From Roseovarius aestuarii (GTDB lineage Bacteria; Pseudomonadota; Alphaproteobacteria; Rhodobacterales; Rhodobacteraceae), in assembly GCF_019966515.1 (NCBI RefSeq), contig NZ_JAIMIB010000004.1, positions 208,320 to 272,319 on the forward strand: a stretch of DNA of 64,000 nt, written 5' to 3'. How positions within the stretch are numbered: the stretch's first letter is position 1; the number at the start of each line of letters is the position of its first letter. The notes below the pieces were generated by a model. That model was not told the DNA's origin. It was given only the letters and a program-made list of their open reading frames with translations, and searched no databases. Positions 36,863 through 45,963 of this stretch are shown in pieces. Both the position numbers and the translations under genes were made by a program.

Positions 36863-37681
36863 TCAGGATCCCTCCAGCGTCGGCGATAGTCTCAAGAAGG
36901 CCTTGGTCTGGTCATTGTTCAAGGAAACGAGCGACCCCCGAGCTCCGGTTGATCCCGAGCTTACCAGTAGTGGATAATTGTTCTGGCGCGGAGCTTGCGG
37001 TTCCGAAACGGTTGTCGGCAGAGCTTCAGACCCGGCGAGTTGACCGCTGCCACCAAGACGGTGTCGCTGGCGTATCCTGTTAAACCGGGCCTTGTAGCGG
37101 TTCGCATGTTCGGGGGTTCGGGAATGGTAAGCGCCCGCTGCGGTCGACCAGTTCCCGAATTCCCGATAGAGTCGCAGCAGAAAACTGGCCGCGTAGCGGG
37201 CATTTTCCAACGGTTCGAACATATGATCGATCGATCTGAAGGATGCACCGTGCCATCTGTGATTTATCTGGAAACAGCCGATATCAAAGCTACGCGCACC
37301 CTGATTGTAACGGCTTAAAACAAAGTTTTTTGCGGCGTTTCGTGTTTCGAACCAGTGACCGGCGCCTTCCATGTTGACTGTCCATGGCCACGGTCGGAGT
37401 TTGCCGCCGCTGGATCGTCCTGTCTCGCTTCGTGTAATTGACCAAAGCACTGCAAACGGCACGCCGGTTTCCGTCGCTGCCTGCCGTGCCGCTGCATCGC
37501 ATATTCCTGCCGTGGCGGGAAAAGCAAGGTTGGTGGTCGCGATCAGATAAGCGAACGTGCCGGGTATGACGAGCGACAAATTACCAGCAAACATGCGGCA
37601 GAGTCTGGCGTACCTAGATACGCGGCGTCGGGGGCGTGCCAGCATTTTTTCTGCTGGTGTCGGAGTGGCGCACTTGATCAT
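36863..37681 (-). CDS. Flagellar-locus lytic transglycosylase (SLT domain)
   Basis: 272 residues. A basic start and hydrophobic segment (about 31-57) form a signal sequence. The SLT lysozyme-like domain follows, with catalytic Glu86 in SITRSETGRSSGG and GCFQINHRWHG further on. The ATG at 37681 has AGGAG five bases upstream and is preferred to a TTG at 37720. It cleaves peptidoglycan in the periplasm and probably opens the wall for the rod, replacing the missing muramidase domain of FlgJ, a role known for SltF of Rhodobacter sphaeroides. Sits just before flhA. Confidence 0.85.
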   Translation of the reverse strand: MIKCATPTPAEKMLARPRRRVSRYARLCRMFAGNLSLVIPGTFAYLIATTNLAFPATAGICDAAARQAATETGVPFAVLWSITRSETGRSSGGKLRPWPWTVNMEGAGHWFETRNAAKNFVLSRYNQGARSFDIGCFQINHRWHGASFRSIDHMFEPLENARYAASFLLRLYREFGNWSTAAGAYHSRTPEHANRYKARFNRIRQRHRLGGSGQLAGSEALPTTVSEPQAPRQNNYPLLVSSGSTGARGSLVSLNNDQTKAFLRLSPTLEGS

Positions 37682-37780
37682 TCGAGCTCCTGCCGGCACG
37701 TTCTGTTGCCGTTGGGGCAATTCTATTTCCTGGGTCTTTAGATTTGGTAACCCGTTTCGAGAGGACGAGCCTAAACTTGC

Positions 37781-40114
37781 CTAGGGTCGTTCAGTATCGG
37801 GAGACGGACTTCGCTGCAAAATGGCATCGATCGTGTCACGCGCCGCCAGGCTTTGCTGGATAAGCTCTCTGTTATGTGCAAGCACGCGTTCGGATTTGGG
37901 GTTTGCCGGGATCTCCGGTGTGGTATCGGGCTCGTTTTCGCTCAACGATACCAATGCGGCGATATCAGCCATCGCGGTATCTTCACTTTCCACCAACCGG
38001 TTCCAATCTTCGGCAAACCAGGCTTGGCGCAGCGACCGGTCATGCTCACCCATAGACGAATAAAGCACTGTTGCCGCGTGATGATCGCCTAACGCGCTTC
38101 GGGCCTGTGCCCTCAGCTGATCTGCATCACGACCTTCCACGCCTGTAAGGTCTAGTTCTGCCTGGCGTGGCCGGCCTTCTGCGAGTGCTGCACTGGCGCG
38201 CAAAATACGTCGTGCGCGCCCGGCATCGCCAAGCGTATCGGTTTCCAGGAACGGGCGGGCTGCTTCGGGGAATCCAAGATCCAGCAATCTGCTCGCAGTG
38301 GCGTTTGTTATCGGGCCGGGTAATTTTTGCTGGTGCTCAGAATGTTTCAGTAAAGCGAAGCGCAGAAACGTCACATCATCCGCCCTCTGGGTCAATTGAT
38401 GCAGCAATTGGGATTGTATGTCGGTGAGCGCTTCTGGCGGTAGATCTGTGGCCAGTCGGGAATACTCTTCATATGACTGATCGAATGCGCCGGAGGCCGA
38501 CAAGCCTGCGAGATAGGCGCGGATCAACTTGTTTTCCAAGGGGCTGCCGCGATGTTCTTGGGCGTAGGCACCTGCAAGTACTGCATGATCAAACGAAACG
38601 GTTTGGCCTGCCTCCAGAGCGGCGTCAATTAAACCAATCAATGCGTCGACAGAATGTTCTGAATTGGACGCCACTACTTCATTCATCCTGTTTACGGCCT
38701 GCTTGGCTTCTCCCTCGGCAAGATCACTTTCCGCTATCAGAAGTTCCGCATCCGCTGTCAGGGTTTCTTCGTGTCGTTTCAGAATTCGAAGCGTCTTATC
38801 CGATGCTTCTTGATATCCTGCGCCCAGAAACCGGCGTGACAAGGTCGGACCAAGATGGCGACGTAAATGGCGCGGCAACGCGTCGAAGGTTCGCAAGGCG
38901 TTGTCGATTTCTATTGGCACATCTGTCGGCAGAGATTGATAGGCAAGTATTGCCCACAAAGAGATATTTCCGTCGCAGCTCAGGTGGGTTGTCAGCGCCG
39001 AATTGGTCGAGGCGTAACCATCTTCCATGACCTCGGCCAATGATTGTAAGAGCGCCAGGTCGTCTGAGGGCTGTTCAATCTGCGCCAACGCCATTTCTGC
39101 TTCCGCACCAAAGCCGTAATATAAATAGAGCTTGACGAGACGTAAGGCCGCATCTTGATTTAGCAGATCGAATTCGCCTGTCAGCACTACCCGCAAACTT
39201 CCGACTTGCTGCGCAAAGGGAGCATCAGTTCCCCAACTGCCGACGTCGATGCGATTATCCCCCGGACAGCTTGATATCTGCATCGAGCCGATACGCCGGT
39301 TCATTACATCAAGAAAATCACGATCGATGCTACTTTGAGCGCGCAGGTTCGCAATTGATTTTGGTTGGGTAGCAGATGGTTCCTCTGGCGTTTCGACCGA
39401 CAATCCGCCGCTTGTCGTTTCCTTTGCTTCAGGTTTTGTCATTATCGTCGGCTTCAAAGCGGATCTGGGGCTGAGCAAACCCTGTGACGCTGCCCTGCCA
39501 ATCTGCTGCACCAGGCGTTCACGTGCCTCCGATACGATTTCTGTGTTCGGAGAAGCTTTATCTTCCGCTGGCTTATCGACCGGTTTGATCGGAGGCGTTT
39601 CTACGGGTGATGCTGACTGTAATTGGGAGTTCGCCAGAGATGCCGCAAATGAACTGCCGTTTCGGGGTAATTTTAGTCGGGGTTTATCAATCGGGCGATC
39701 ATTTTCTTGTTCAGAGAACTCAACTTCCGTGACGGTATCTGCGGCCAAAACCTCATCACTGCGTTCTCGCACATCAAGCACCAATAACGAGCTGTCGTGC
39801 CAGAACGAAGACACCTCACAACGACAACCCAGTCTTATTTCCAAAGATGATTTGCCCGGCCCTGCCGTTACATCAAGTATTCGGTCGCGGGCAATTCGGC
39901 GAAAGACAGGGTCGGTGTCGAAGGTCAGTTGCTGATCTGGAAATATTACTGTCGCAATGTCTTCACGTTGTTCAATTTTCAGGTCCATGCGCCTTGGTAG
40001 GTCCACGATCAGACGTATAAAGTCGTCATGACGGCCCGAGCGCACCTCCACATCCTGCGCGAGAGAAGCGGTTGCGAACGCCGCGACACAACACGCGAGG
40101 GCCAAGCTACGCAT
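37781..40114 (-). CDS. Large periplasmic protein of the motor operon, unknown family
   Basis: 777 residues. Signal peptide 1-19 (MRSLALACCVAAFATASLA). Residues ~20-115 are beta-rich and AMIN-like (DDFIRLIVDLPRRMDLKI ... SLLVLDVRERS), with a Cys-Arg-Cys pair. A low-complexity Pro/Ser/Lys linker follows to ~290. From ~300 the protein is helical with TPR/Sel1-like character (LLQSLAEVMEDGY, RRILRASAALAEGRP, DQLRAQARSALGDHHAATVLYSSM). Its start shares one base with the motA stop. This arrangement recalls rhizobial MotC, a periplasmic motor protein, but I see no clear homology. Probable stator or ring accessory. Confidence 0.7.
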   Translation of the reverse strand: MRSLALACCVAAFATASLAQDVEVRSGRHDDFIRLIVDLPRRMDLKIEQREDIATVIFPDQQLTFDTDPVFRRIARDRILDVTAGPGKSSLEIRLGCRCEVSSFWHDSSLLVLDVRERSDEVLAADTVTEVEFSEQENDRPIDKPRLKLPRNGSSFAASLANSQLQSASPVETPPIKPVDKPAEDKASPNTEIVSEARERLVQQIGRAASQGLLSPRSALKPTIMTKPEAKETTSGGLSVETPEEPSATQPKSIANLRAQSSIDRDFLDVMNRRIGSMQISSCPGDNRIDVGSWGTDAPFAQQVGSLRVVLTGEFDLLNQDAALRLVKLYLYYGFGAEAEMALAQIEQPSDDLALLQSLAEVMEDGYASTNSALTTHLSCDGNISLWAILAYQSLPTDVPIEIDNALRTFDALPRHLRRHLGPTLSRRFLGAGYQEASDKTLRILKRHEETLTADAELLIAESDLAEGEAKQAVNRMNEVVASNSEHSVDALIGLIDAALEAGQTVSFDHAVLAGAYAQEHRGSPLENKLIRAYLAGLSASGAFDQSYEEYSRLATDLPPEALTDIQSQLLHQLTQRADDVTFLRFALLKHSEHQQKLPGPITNATASRLLDLGFPEAARPFLETDTLGDAGRARRILRASAALAEGRPRQAELDLTGVEGRDADQLRAQARSALGDHHAATVLYSSMGEHDRSLRQAWFAEDWNRLVESEDTAMADIAALVSLSENEPDTTPEIPANPKSERVLAHNRELIQQSLAARDTIDAILQRSPSPDTERP

Positions 40115-40983
40115 CAGGCGGCACTCTGTTTTACGTTCTTCAAAGCTTCTTCAAGTTCATTGAAGCTGGGGCGGCAGTGTGATGGGGTGTTTTGCCGACC
40201 TACCTCGATACAGATATTCGTTGCATGGTTATGTAGATTGGCAACAAGAACTTCGCGGATCAACTGATAGAAATGTCCGTCCTCTTCGACCACGGCTTTG
40301 ACCTTGCCAGCAAAAGGGCCAACCAGGCCATAGGACAGGAATACTCCCAGAAAAGTCCCCACAAGCGCACCACCGATCATCTTACCTAAGATCTCCGGTG
40401 GCTGATCAATAGCCGCCATGGTCTTGATAACACCCAATACCGCGGCCACGATGCCGAGAGCTGGCAAACCGTCGGCCATTGTCTGCAAGGCGTGGCTGGA
40501 ATGCATGGCATGATGCATCGTTGCATCCATGCGCTTCTCCAGGATTTCTTCGACCTGATGCGGATCATCGTAATTCATCGATGCCGAACGCAGCGTGTCG
40601 CTGATCAATGAGATCGCCTCGCTGTCGCCCAGAATTTTTGGGTATTTCGAGAATATGGAAGAGTTTTCCGGTTCCTCGACATGTTCCTCAATCGCGACCG
40701 GATTCTGCCGAGCTAAGCGGATCAGTTCGAACAACAGGCAAAGCAGATCCCGATAGTCATCGTGCTTCCATTTCGGACCTTTGAAGACTTTGCCGACATC
40801 TTTAAGGGTGTGCTTGATGGCCGCCATGTCGTTGCTGATCAAGAAGGCGCCGGCAGCTGCGCCGCCGATCATCATCATTTCGAATGGCAATGCTTTCAGG
40901 ATGATCCCAAGTTTGCCACCCGCTGCAATGTAGCCGCCAAATACCATCGCGAATATCACGAGGATACCGATAATACCAATCAT
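40114..40983 (-). CDS. motA: MotA, stator proton-channel subunit
   Basis: 289 residues with four membrane helices. The start IIGILVIFAMVFGGYIAAGGKLG, the cytoplasmic loop with residues for rotor contact, and GLPALGIVAAVLGVIKTMAAI ... GGALVGTFLGVFLSYGLVGPFAGK are diagnostic of MotA. It forms the proton-driven stator with MotB, whose gene is 12 kb away. Overlaps the 777-residue gene by one base. Confidence 0.96.
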   Translation of the reverse strand: MIGIIGILVIFAMVFGGYIAAGGKLGIILKALPFEMMMIGGAAAGAFLISNDMAAIKHTLKDVGKVFKGPKWKHDDYRDLLCLLFELIRLARQNPVAIEEHVEEPENSSIFSKYPKILGDSEAISLISDTLRSASMNYDDPHQVEEILEKRMDATMHHAMHSSHALQTMADGLPALGIVAAVLGVIKTMAAIDQPPEILGKMIGGALVGTFLGVFLSYGLVGPFAGKVKAVVEEDGHFYQLIREVLVANLHNHATNICIEVGRQNTPSHCRPSFNELEEALKNVKQSAA

Positions 40984-41054
40984 CGTCTTCTCCAGTCGAG
41001 CGTGTTCACATCAACCTGCCATCGCCGAGTTAAAATATATTGAGTATTTTCAAA

Positions 41055-41666
41055 TTATTCGGTGGGAACGTTGGTATTTCTGCCGGCCAGGACCACGCTG
41101 TATGCATGCGCCGCTTCGGGGCTAAGGCCAGCCATGACGGCGGCCGCCGCCTCCGGACGCATTCGGCCAATAAATCCGGCGGCAAAACTCGGATCCATCT
41201 CCTCGAACAACGCGGCCGCCTGCTTGGGCTTCATGTTTTCGTAGACTTTTGTTAGCCGGTCTAGATCGCTTTCGGCTGCCGTATCCGCCAAGGCGATCGT
41301 ATCGCGCAATGCCTCTTCCGCCGCCGTGAGTTCGGACAATTTTCGTTCTATTTCCTGATTGGCGATCTTTAGCGCCTGCATTCTGTCTTGCAGCGCTACT
41401 TCCTGACTGGTGATCCGTGCTTCACGCTGGCGAAACGCATCCAGCATAGGCTGATAATCGTCGAGCGTTTCACAGGCGGCATATTCAGGCGCGGCACTCC
41501 TCTCTTGCGTCTCGGTAGCGTCAGGTGCCTTTGCAAAAGCCTGACCTGCGTCATCGCCGAGCCTTATGAGTGCGGAACCAACGAGCAGGGCCGAAATCGC
41601 GACCAACGTGCCACGCCCCTGAGTCCGGCGGCGGCTTTTTTTCCTCTGAGCTTTCGCTTTTACCAT
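41055..41666 (-). CDS. MotE-like flagellar motor protein (MgtE-N-like domain)
   Basis: 203 residues. An N-terminal basic stretch and hydrophobic segment (about 20-37) are followed by a coiled coil (about 75-125) and a C-terminal MgtE-N/MotE-like domain, LTKVYENMKPKQAAALFEEMDPSFAAGFIGRMRPEAAAAVMAGL. MotE in rhizobia is a periplasmic chaperone for MotC. That family match supports a partner relation with the 777-residue protein nearby (inference). 71 AT-rich bases separate it from motA. Confidence 0.75.
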   Translation of the reverse strand: MVKAKAQRKKSRRRTQGRGTLVAISALLVGSALIRLGDDAGQAFAKAPDATETQERSAAPEYAACETLDDYQPMLDAFRQREARITSQEVALQDRMQALKIANQEIERKLSELTAAEEALRDTIALADTAAESDLDRLTKVYENMKPKQAAALFEEMDPSFAAGFIGRMRPEAAAAVMAGLSPEAAHAYSVVLAGRNTNVPTE

Positions 41667-41677
41667 GTCACCAAATC

Positions 41678-42070
41678 CTATGCTGCATCAGTATGCCGCT
41701 TGAATACGGCGGCGGCAGGATCTTCAGCCGAACTGGTTTGTTCTTCGGATGCCGGTGGTGTCGAGGGGGAGGGTACGGGCTGCGCATCCGGCAAATCATG
41801 CATCGAGGCGACAAGCAGTTCGAGGCGTTTGGCGGCGCCATCGGCGCGATCTGTCAGTTCGCTTAGCGAAGCTGTTGAGGCGCTGGCGGTATTTTGTGCC
41901 GCGATCAGGGTTTTTGTCAGATCATCTACCTGTGCCGACAATACTGCGACCGCCCCGCCAACGCCGTTTTCCAGATCGTTGAAACGGCTCAGTCGCCGGG
42001 CCAGAACGTAGCAATATAAGCCGGCGCCGAGTGCACCAGCAACCAAAAGAATATCCGCAATCATTTCCAT
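41678..42070 (-). CDS. Small membrane protein of the fliL-motE operon
   Basis: 130 residues. One N-terminal membrane helix (about 5-25, DILLVAGALGAGLYCYVL), a coiled-coil region with LSAQVDDLTKTLIAAQ, and a Pro/Ser/Glu-rich tail. It resembles the uncharacterised family I recall as DUF6468, found in alphaproteobacterial flagellar clusters, but I hold this loosely. Between fliL and motE with ~10-base spacers. Confidence 0.6.
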   Translation of the reverse strand: MEMIADILLVAGALGAGLYCYVLARRLSRFNDLENGVGGAVAVLSAQVDDLTKTLIAAQNTASASTASLSELTDRADGAAKRLELLVASMHDLPDAQPVPSPSTPPASEEQTSSAEDPAAAVFKRHTDAA

Positions 42071-42079
42071 TCATCGACC

Positions 42080-42577
42080 TCAGTTCAGTACAAATTCCAT
42101 GATCAGCAAATCGTTGACCCGATCTGCGCCGGTTACGATTTGGATGCGCCGCAGCATCTGTGCGCGCAGACGTACGAGCGCAGAGTTGTTTTCAAGATCG
42201 CCGGGATTCAACGCGCGAAGGTAGCTGTTGAGCACGTCAACAACCCGTGGAGTGAGTTTTGCCACTTCTTCTTTGTAGAGAGGCATCACTTCGAGCTGCG
42301 CGCGAAACCTCAGATGTCTGGCAGCGGTACCCTCGCCAAGTGAAATGACCACCGGATCAATCGGGACAAATGCGACGTCGGGCGTGTCCATCATCATGTC
42401 GGCTGGTTCGTGCGCCGCTACACCATCTGGTGATTCGCCGCCAAACAAAGCGCCTGATTGGACAGCATAAAATCCGCCACCGCCACCTGCGATTGCCAGC
42501 ACCAACCCGATAATCAAAGGCAGTTTCGACTTTTTCTTCGGGGCGTCATCCCCGGTTTCTTCTGCTTCGGCCATCAT
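42080..42577 (-). CDS. fliL: FliL, stator-associated basal body protein
   Basis: 165 residues. Acidic N-terminus, one membrane helix (about 20-42, LPLIIGLVLAIAGGGGGFYAV), then the FliL periplasmic domain (DPVVISLGEGTAARHLRFRAQLEVM ... VDVLNSYLRALNPGDLENNSALVRLRAQMLRRIQIVTGADRVNDLLIMEFVLN). I use the ATG at 42577, preceded by AGGG; a TTG at 42589 is less likely. First gene of the leftward motor/export operon, divergent from fliF. Confidence 0.93.
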   Translation of the reverse strand: MMAEAEETGDDAPKKKSKLPLIIGLVLAIAGGGGGFYAVQSGALFGGESPDGVAAHEPADMMMDTPDVAFVPIDPVVISLGEGTAARHLRFRAQLEVMPLYKEEVAKLTPRVVDVLNSYLRALNPGDLENNSALVRLRAQMLRRIQIVTGADRVNDLLIMEFVLN

Positions 42578-42621
42578 ACAACCCTGCAAGCTTCGTTCTG
42601 GTCAATATAGACCGGCAGGAA

Positions 42622-42636
42622 CTAACCGATTGTTAA
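42622..42636 (+). promoter_or_regulatory. CtrA-like box in fliL-fliF divergent region
   Basis: CTAA at 42622-42625, seven bases, TTAA at 42633-42636: one mismatch from TTAA-N7-TTAA. It lies 64 bases before fliF and 45 before fliL, so it could serve either or both operons. The right half continues as TTAAGCCT, the same eight bases as the left half of the flgB box. Confidence 0.5.
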
Positions 42637-42699
42637 GCCTGATCGGCGAAACATGACGAGAACGAACGGCAGAACGCCGTGGATCAGGAGGCAAAGAAA

Positions 42700-44343
42700 T
42701 TGCAGCAGATCGTGAATATCTGGTCGGCTATGGATGCCAGGCGGCGTGTAATCGTTGTCGTTGCTACACTGGCGATGTTCGGAGCGGTTCTGTCCCTGTC
42801 TCGCATGGCATCTCAACCCACGCTTACGCTGCTTTATTCCGGTCTGGAAAACGGGGCCGCTGGCGAAGTTGTAACTGCGCTGGAGCAGCGTGGCGTCGCA
42901 TATGATGTTCGGGGTGGGTCGATATTTGTCGAATCGGCTCGCCGTGATGAATTGCGGATGACGCTGGCCAGCGAGGGCCTGCCATCCAATGCCAGCAAAG
43001 GATACGAACTGCTGGACGGTCTTTCGGGATTTGGCACGACATCACAAATGTTCGACGCAGCCTATTGGCGTGCAAAGGAAGGCGAATTGGCACGCACAAT
43101 CGTGTCGCATCCGTCGATCAGCGCAGCACGGGTGCATATTGCAAGCACCGGATCCAACCCTTTCCAGCGTGATACCCGGCCCTCGGCTTCGGTTTCAATC
43201 ACGACGACGGGCGGCGGCATCTCGGTCAAACATGCGCGGGCGTTGAAATTTCTGGTTGCTGCTGCGGTTTCAGGACTGACGCCCGAAGATGTATCTGTGA
43301 TCGACGGCTCCGGCGGCTTGATTGGCGCGGCGGAAGAAGCGCCGGAAAATACCTCAGAAGACCGTGCAGAGGCGTTGCGTCAGCGCGTTCAGAGGTTGCT
43401 TGAGGCACGCGTTGGGCCAGGTAATGCGGTCGTCGAAGTCAGCGTTGATACTGTCACGAAGACCGAATCAATTCGCCAACGCCAGATTGACCCGGAAAGC
43501 AGGGTCGCGATCAGCATCGATACCGAAGAGCGGTCAAATTCGGCCTCGGATCAGGGGGGCGGGGACGTGACGGTGGCGTCCAATCTGCCAGACGGGGATG
43601 CCGCGGGCGGCGATTCCTCGTCGAGCCAGACCAGCGAGACGCGCGAACGTGTTAATTATGAGGTTTCGTCGACCGAACGCGAAATCACCCAAATCCCCGG
43701 TGCAATCAAACGCCTTACCGTCGCGGTTCTGGTGAATGGCACAACTGCTGTTGACGGCGCTGGTGCGGAACTCTTTCAACCTCGCTCAGACGATGAATTG
43801 GGTGCGTTGCGCGAACTGGTATCCTCGGCTGTCGGATTTGATGAAAGCCGCGGCGACGTCATTACCCTAAAGACAATGCAGTTTGAGGCGATCGAGCTGG
43901 CGGGCACCGCTGCTGAGCCGTCTTTCTTGACCAGCCTTGGCTTGGACTTGATGTCGCTCATTCAGGCTGCGGTATTGGGTCTGGTTGCCATAGTGCTTGG
44001 ACTGTTCGTGGTAAGGCCGCTGCTCTCCGGACCGCCATCCGCCGATCCGGCGCAGCTTGCCGTATCCGAAACACCAAACCGTGCCGTCAGCTCTGCGGAG
44101 GGAGCCAATGAGATGACGGCCCTTACGGGAGAGATTGCGGATGACAGTTTTTCCGGCAGTGATATGCCGGTCATTTCTGATCGTTCTGCAACAGAGCCCG
44201 GCGACGATGGCGCTTTCCCGGCGCTAGGCATTCCGGATCATGAAGATCCGGTAGAGCGTCTGCGCGGCCTGATCGGTGAACGACAGGAAGAGACCGTCGA
44301 GATATTACGCAGCTGGCTGGAAGGCGAAGAGGAGAACGCCTGA
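42700..44343 (+). CDS. fliF: FliF, MS-ring protein
   Basis: 547 residues. A helix at about 16-37 and a C-terminal helix anchor the ring in the inner membrane, with PTLTLLYSGLENGAAGEVVTALEQ and the RBM region (SHPSISAARVHIAS) between. I chose the TTG at 42700: AGGAGG lies eight bases upstream (42686-42691). The GTG at 42679 has no ribosome site. The C-terminal tail normally binds FliG, whose gene is not in the window. Confidence 0.9.
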   Translation: MQQIVNIWSAMDARRRVIVVVATLAMFGAVLSLSRMASQPTLTLLYSGLENGAAGEVVTALEQRGVAYDVRGGSIFVESARRDELRMTLASEGLPSNASKGYELLDGLSGFGTTSQMFDAAYWRAKEGELARTIVSHPSISAARVHIASTGSNPFQRDTRPSASVSITTTGGGISVKHARALKFLVAAAVSGLTPEDVSVIDGSGGLIGAAEEAPENTSEDRAEALRQRVQRLLEARVGPGNAVVEVSVDTVTKTESIRQRQIDPESRVAISIDTEERSNSASDQGGGDVTVASNLPDGDAAGGDSSSSQTSETRERVNYEVSSTEREITQIPGAIKRLTVAVLVNGTTAVDGAGAELFQPRSDDELGALRELVSSAVGFDESRGDVITLKTMQFEAIELAGTAAEPSFLTSLGLDLMSLIQAAVLGLVAIVLGLFVVRPLLSGPPSADPAQLAVSETPNRAVSSAEGANEMTALTGEIADDSFSGSDMPVISDRSATEPGDDGAFPALGIPDHEDPVERLRGLIGERQEETVEILRSWLEGEEENA

Positions 44344-44930
44344 TGACCATTTCGCATTTGCTGGAAGACTACGCGGCCCTAGCGACCGCATCACCTGTAT
44401 CACTAACGGATGTTTCGCTCGAAGAGGAACGGCTTGAAGCCTTTGAAAAAGGCTACCAGGCGGGTTGGGACGATTCTGTTAAAGCACAGATAGATGACGC
44501 ACGACGCGTGTCGTCAGACCTCGCCCAGAACCTGCACGAGCTATCGTTTACCTATCAGGAAGCATCCAGCGGTATCCTGAAGTCCATGACACCTTTGCTG
44601 CGGCAAATGGTTGATACCGTCCTGCCGCGTATGGCGCATGAAACGCTTGGCACGAGAGTTGTCGAAATGCTGGATGAGCTGGTCAGTCATCATGCGACAC
44701 CGTCCGTCGAAATTGTTGCCGCACCAACGAATGTGGTTGCGATTGAGCAGATGGTGACTGCAGACCTGCCGATGGCGGTCACGGTCAAAGGCGAACCGTC
44801 ACTCGCAGACGGACAAGTTTACATTCGCGTGGGCGAGACCGAACGCGAAATCGACGTGTCGGAAGTGCTGGCCGAGATAGATCGCTCAATCAACGGCTTC
44901 ATTGAGGAAAATCAGAAGGAAATCGCATAA
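44343..44930 (+). CDS. FliH-like export ATPase regulator
   Basis: 195 residues. N-terminal acidic helix, central coiled coil (AFEKGYQAGWDDSVKAQIDDARRVSSDLAQNLHEL...), and a C-terminal domain with VYIRVGETEREIDVSEVLAEIDRSINGF, arranged like FliH/YscL proteins. GYQAGWDD matches the 'GYxxGxxxG' tendency of FliH. Position between fliF and fliN also fits. Overlaps fliF by one base (TGATG) and fliN by one. Confidence 0.7.
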   Translation: MTISHLLEDYAALATASPVSLTDVSLEEERLEAFEKGYQAGWDDSVKAQIDDARRVSSDLAQNLHELSFTYQEASSGILKSMTPLLRQMVDTVLPRMAHETLGTRVVEMLDELVSHHATPSVEIVAAPTNVVAIEQMVTADLPMAVTVKGEPSLADGQVYIRVGETEREIDVSEVLAEIDRSINGFIEENQKEIA

Positions 44931-45226
44931 TGGATGATGCATCATCGCAATCCAGACCCTCCGCGGATCAGCCAAATCCGTTTTCGGCCGTTCCGATTGA
45001 AATCACGATCTCCGTTGGCAAGGCGCGCCCGTTGATTCGCGATCTGTTGAAATTGGGAAAAGACGCGGTGCTACCCTTGGACAAACGTGTGGATGATGCA
45101 GTTGAGCTCTATGTCGGAGAACGATTGATCGCCCGTGGCGAGTTAGAAGAGCTTGAAGGGGATCAACAAGGTCAATTAGCTGTGCGATTGACCGAGGTTG
45201 CAGATCTGCAAGACGGATTGGGATGA
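44930..45226 (+). CDS. fliN: FliN, C-ring switch protein
   Basis: 98 residues, one SpoA domain: IEITISVGKARPLIRDLLKLGKDAVLPLDKRVDDAVELYVGERLIARGELEEL. FliN forms the bottom of the C ring and binds FliH. Length is normal for a short FliN. Coupled to fliP by a four-base overlap. FliM and FliG are expected elsewhere in the genome. Confidence 0.92.
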   Translation: MDDASSQSRPSADQPNPFSAVPIEITISVGKARPLIRDLLKLGKDAVLPLDKRVDDAVELYVGERLIARGELEELEGDQQGQLAVRLTEVADLQDGLG

Positions 45227-45963
45227 ATACCCGCGTTGTTAGCTTTGCGGTATTCTTGATCGCAAGTGTTGTCTGGCTAACTGAACCCGTACTTGCCCAG
45301 GAAGTGTCGATTTCACTTGGCGATGATGGATCCTTGTCAGCCCGGACCCTACAGCTGATTGCCCTGATTACAGTGCTCAGCCTCGCCCCCGGCCTGGCAA
45401 TCATGATTACCTGCTTTCCGTTTATCGTGACGGTTCTTTCCATTTTGCGTCAGGGTATTGGTCTTCAGCAATCGCCACCCAACATGTTGATCGTAAGTCT
45501 GGCGCTTTTTCTGACCTATTTTGTCATGGAACCCGTGTTCAACGCAGCCTGGGCTGATGGCATAGCACCCCTTCTCAATGAGACGATATCTGTGGAAACA
45601 GCGGTGGAACGCGCGCTCGGCCCGTTTCGAACTTTCATGGCAAGTCGTGTAGATGCTGATACATTTTCTGCTATGGCCGCGCTGCGCCCCGACACTATAA
45701 GTGCTCAGCCAGGACCAGACGCGCCATTCTCTGTTCTGGTTCCGAGTTTTCTTCTGTCCGAGATTTCGCGTGCCTTTCAAATCGGATTTTTGGTATTTCT
45801 GCCTTTCCTGATTATCGATCTTGTGGTTGCAGCAGTGCTTATGTCTATGGGGATGATGATGGTGCCGCCTGCGATCGTATCGTTGCCGTTCAAACTTGCG
45901 TTTTTCGTGATTGCGGACGGTTGGACGTTGATCGCGGACAGCCTCGTGAGAGGGTATTATTGA
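45223..45963 (+). CDS. fliP: FliP, export gate protein
   Basis: 246 residues. A signal peptide (about 1-25, ending PVLAQ) is followed by four membrane helices, with ITCFPFIVTVLSILRQGIGLQQSPPNMLIVSLALFLTYFVM and MGMMMVPPAIVSLPFKLAFFVIADGW, both diagnostic. Core of the FliPQR channel. Last gene of fliF-fliH-fliN-fliP; the next sequence is the decayed IS element. Confidence 0.96.
   Translation: MNTRVVSFAVFLIASVVWLTEPVLAQEVSISLGDDGSLSARTLQLIALITVLSLAPGLAIMITCFPFIVTVLSILRQGIGLQQSPPNMLIVSLALFLTYFVMEPVFNAAWADGIAPLLNETISVETAVERALGPFRTFMASRVDADTFSAMAALRPDTISAQPGPDAPFSVLVPSFLLSEISRAFQIGFLVFLPFLIIDLVVAAVLMSMGMMMVPPAIVSLPFKLAFFVIADGWTLIADSLVRGYY

Noticed and set aside
40984..41054. CtrA-like box before motA
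   Set aside because: TTAA is present at the AT-rich gap, but the second half at the right spacing has two mismatches.
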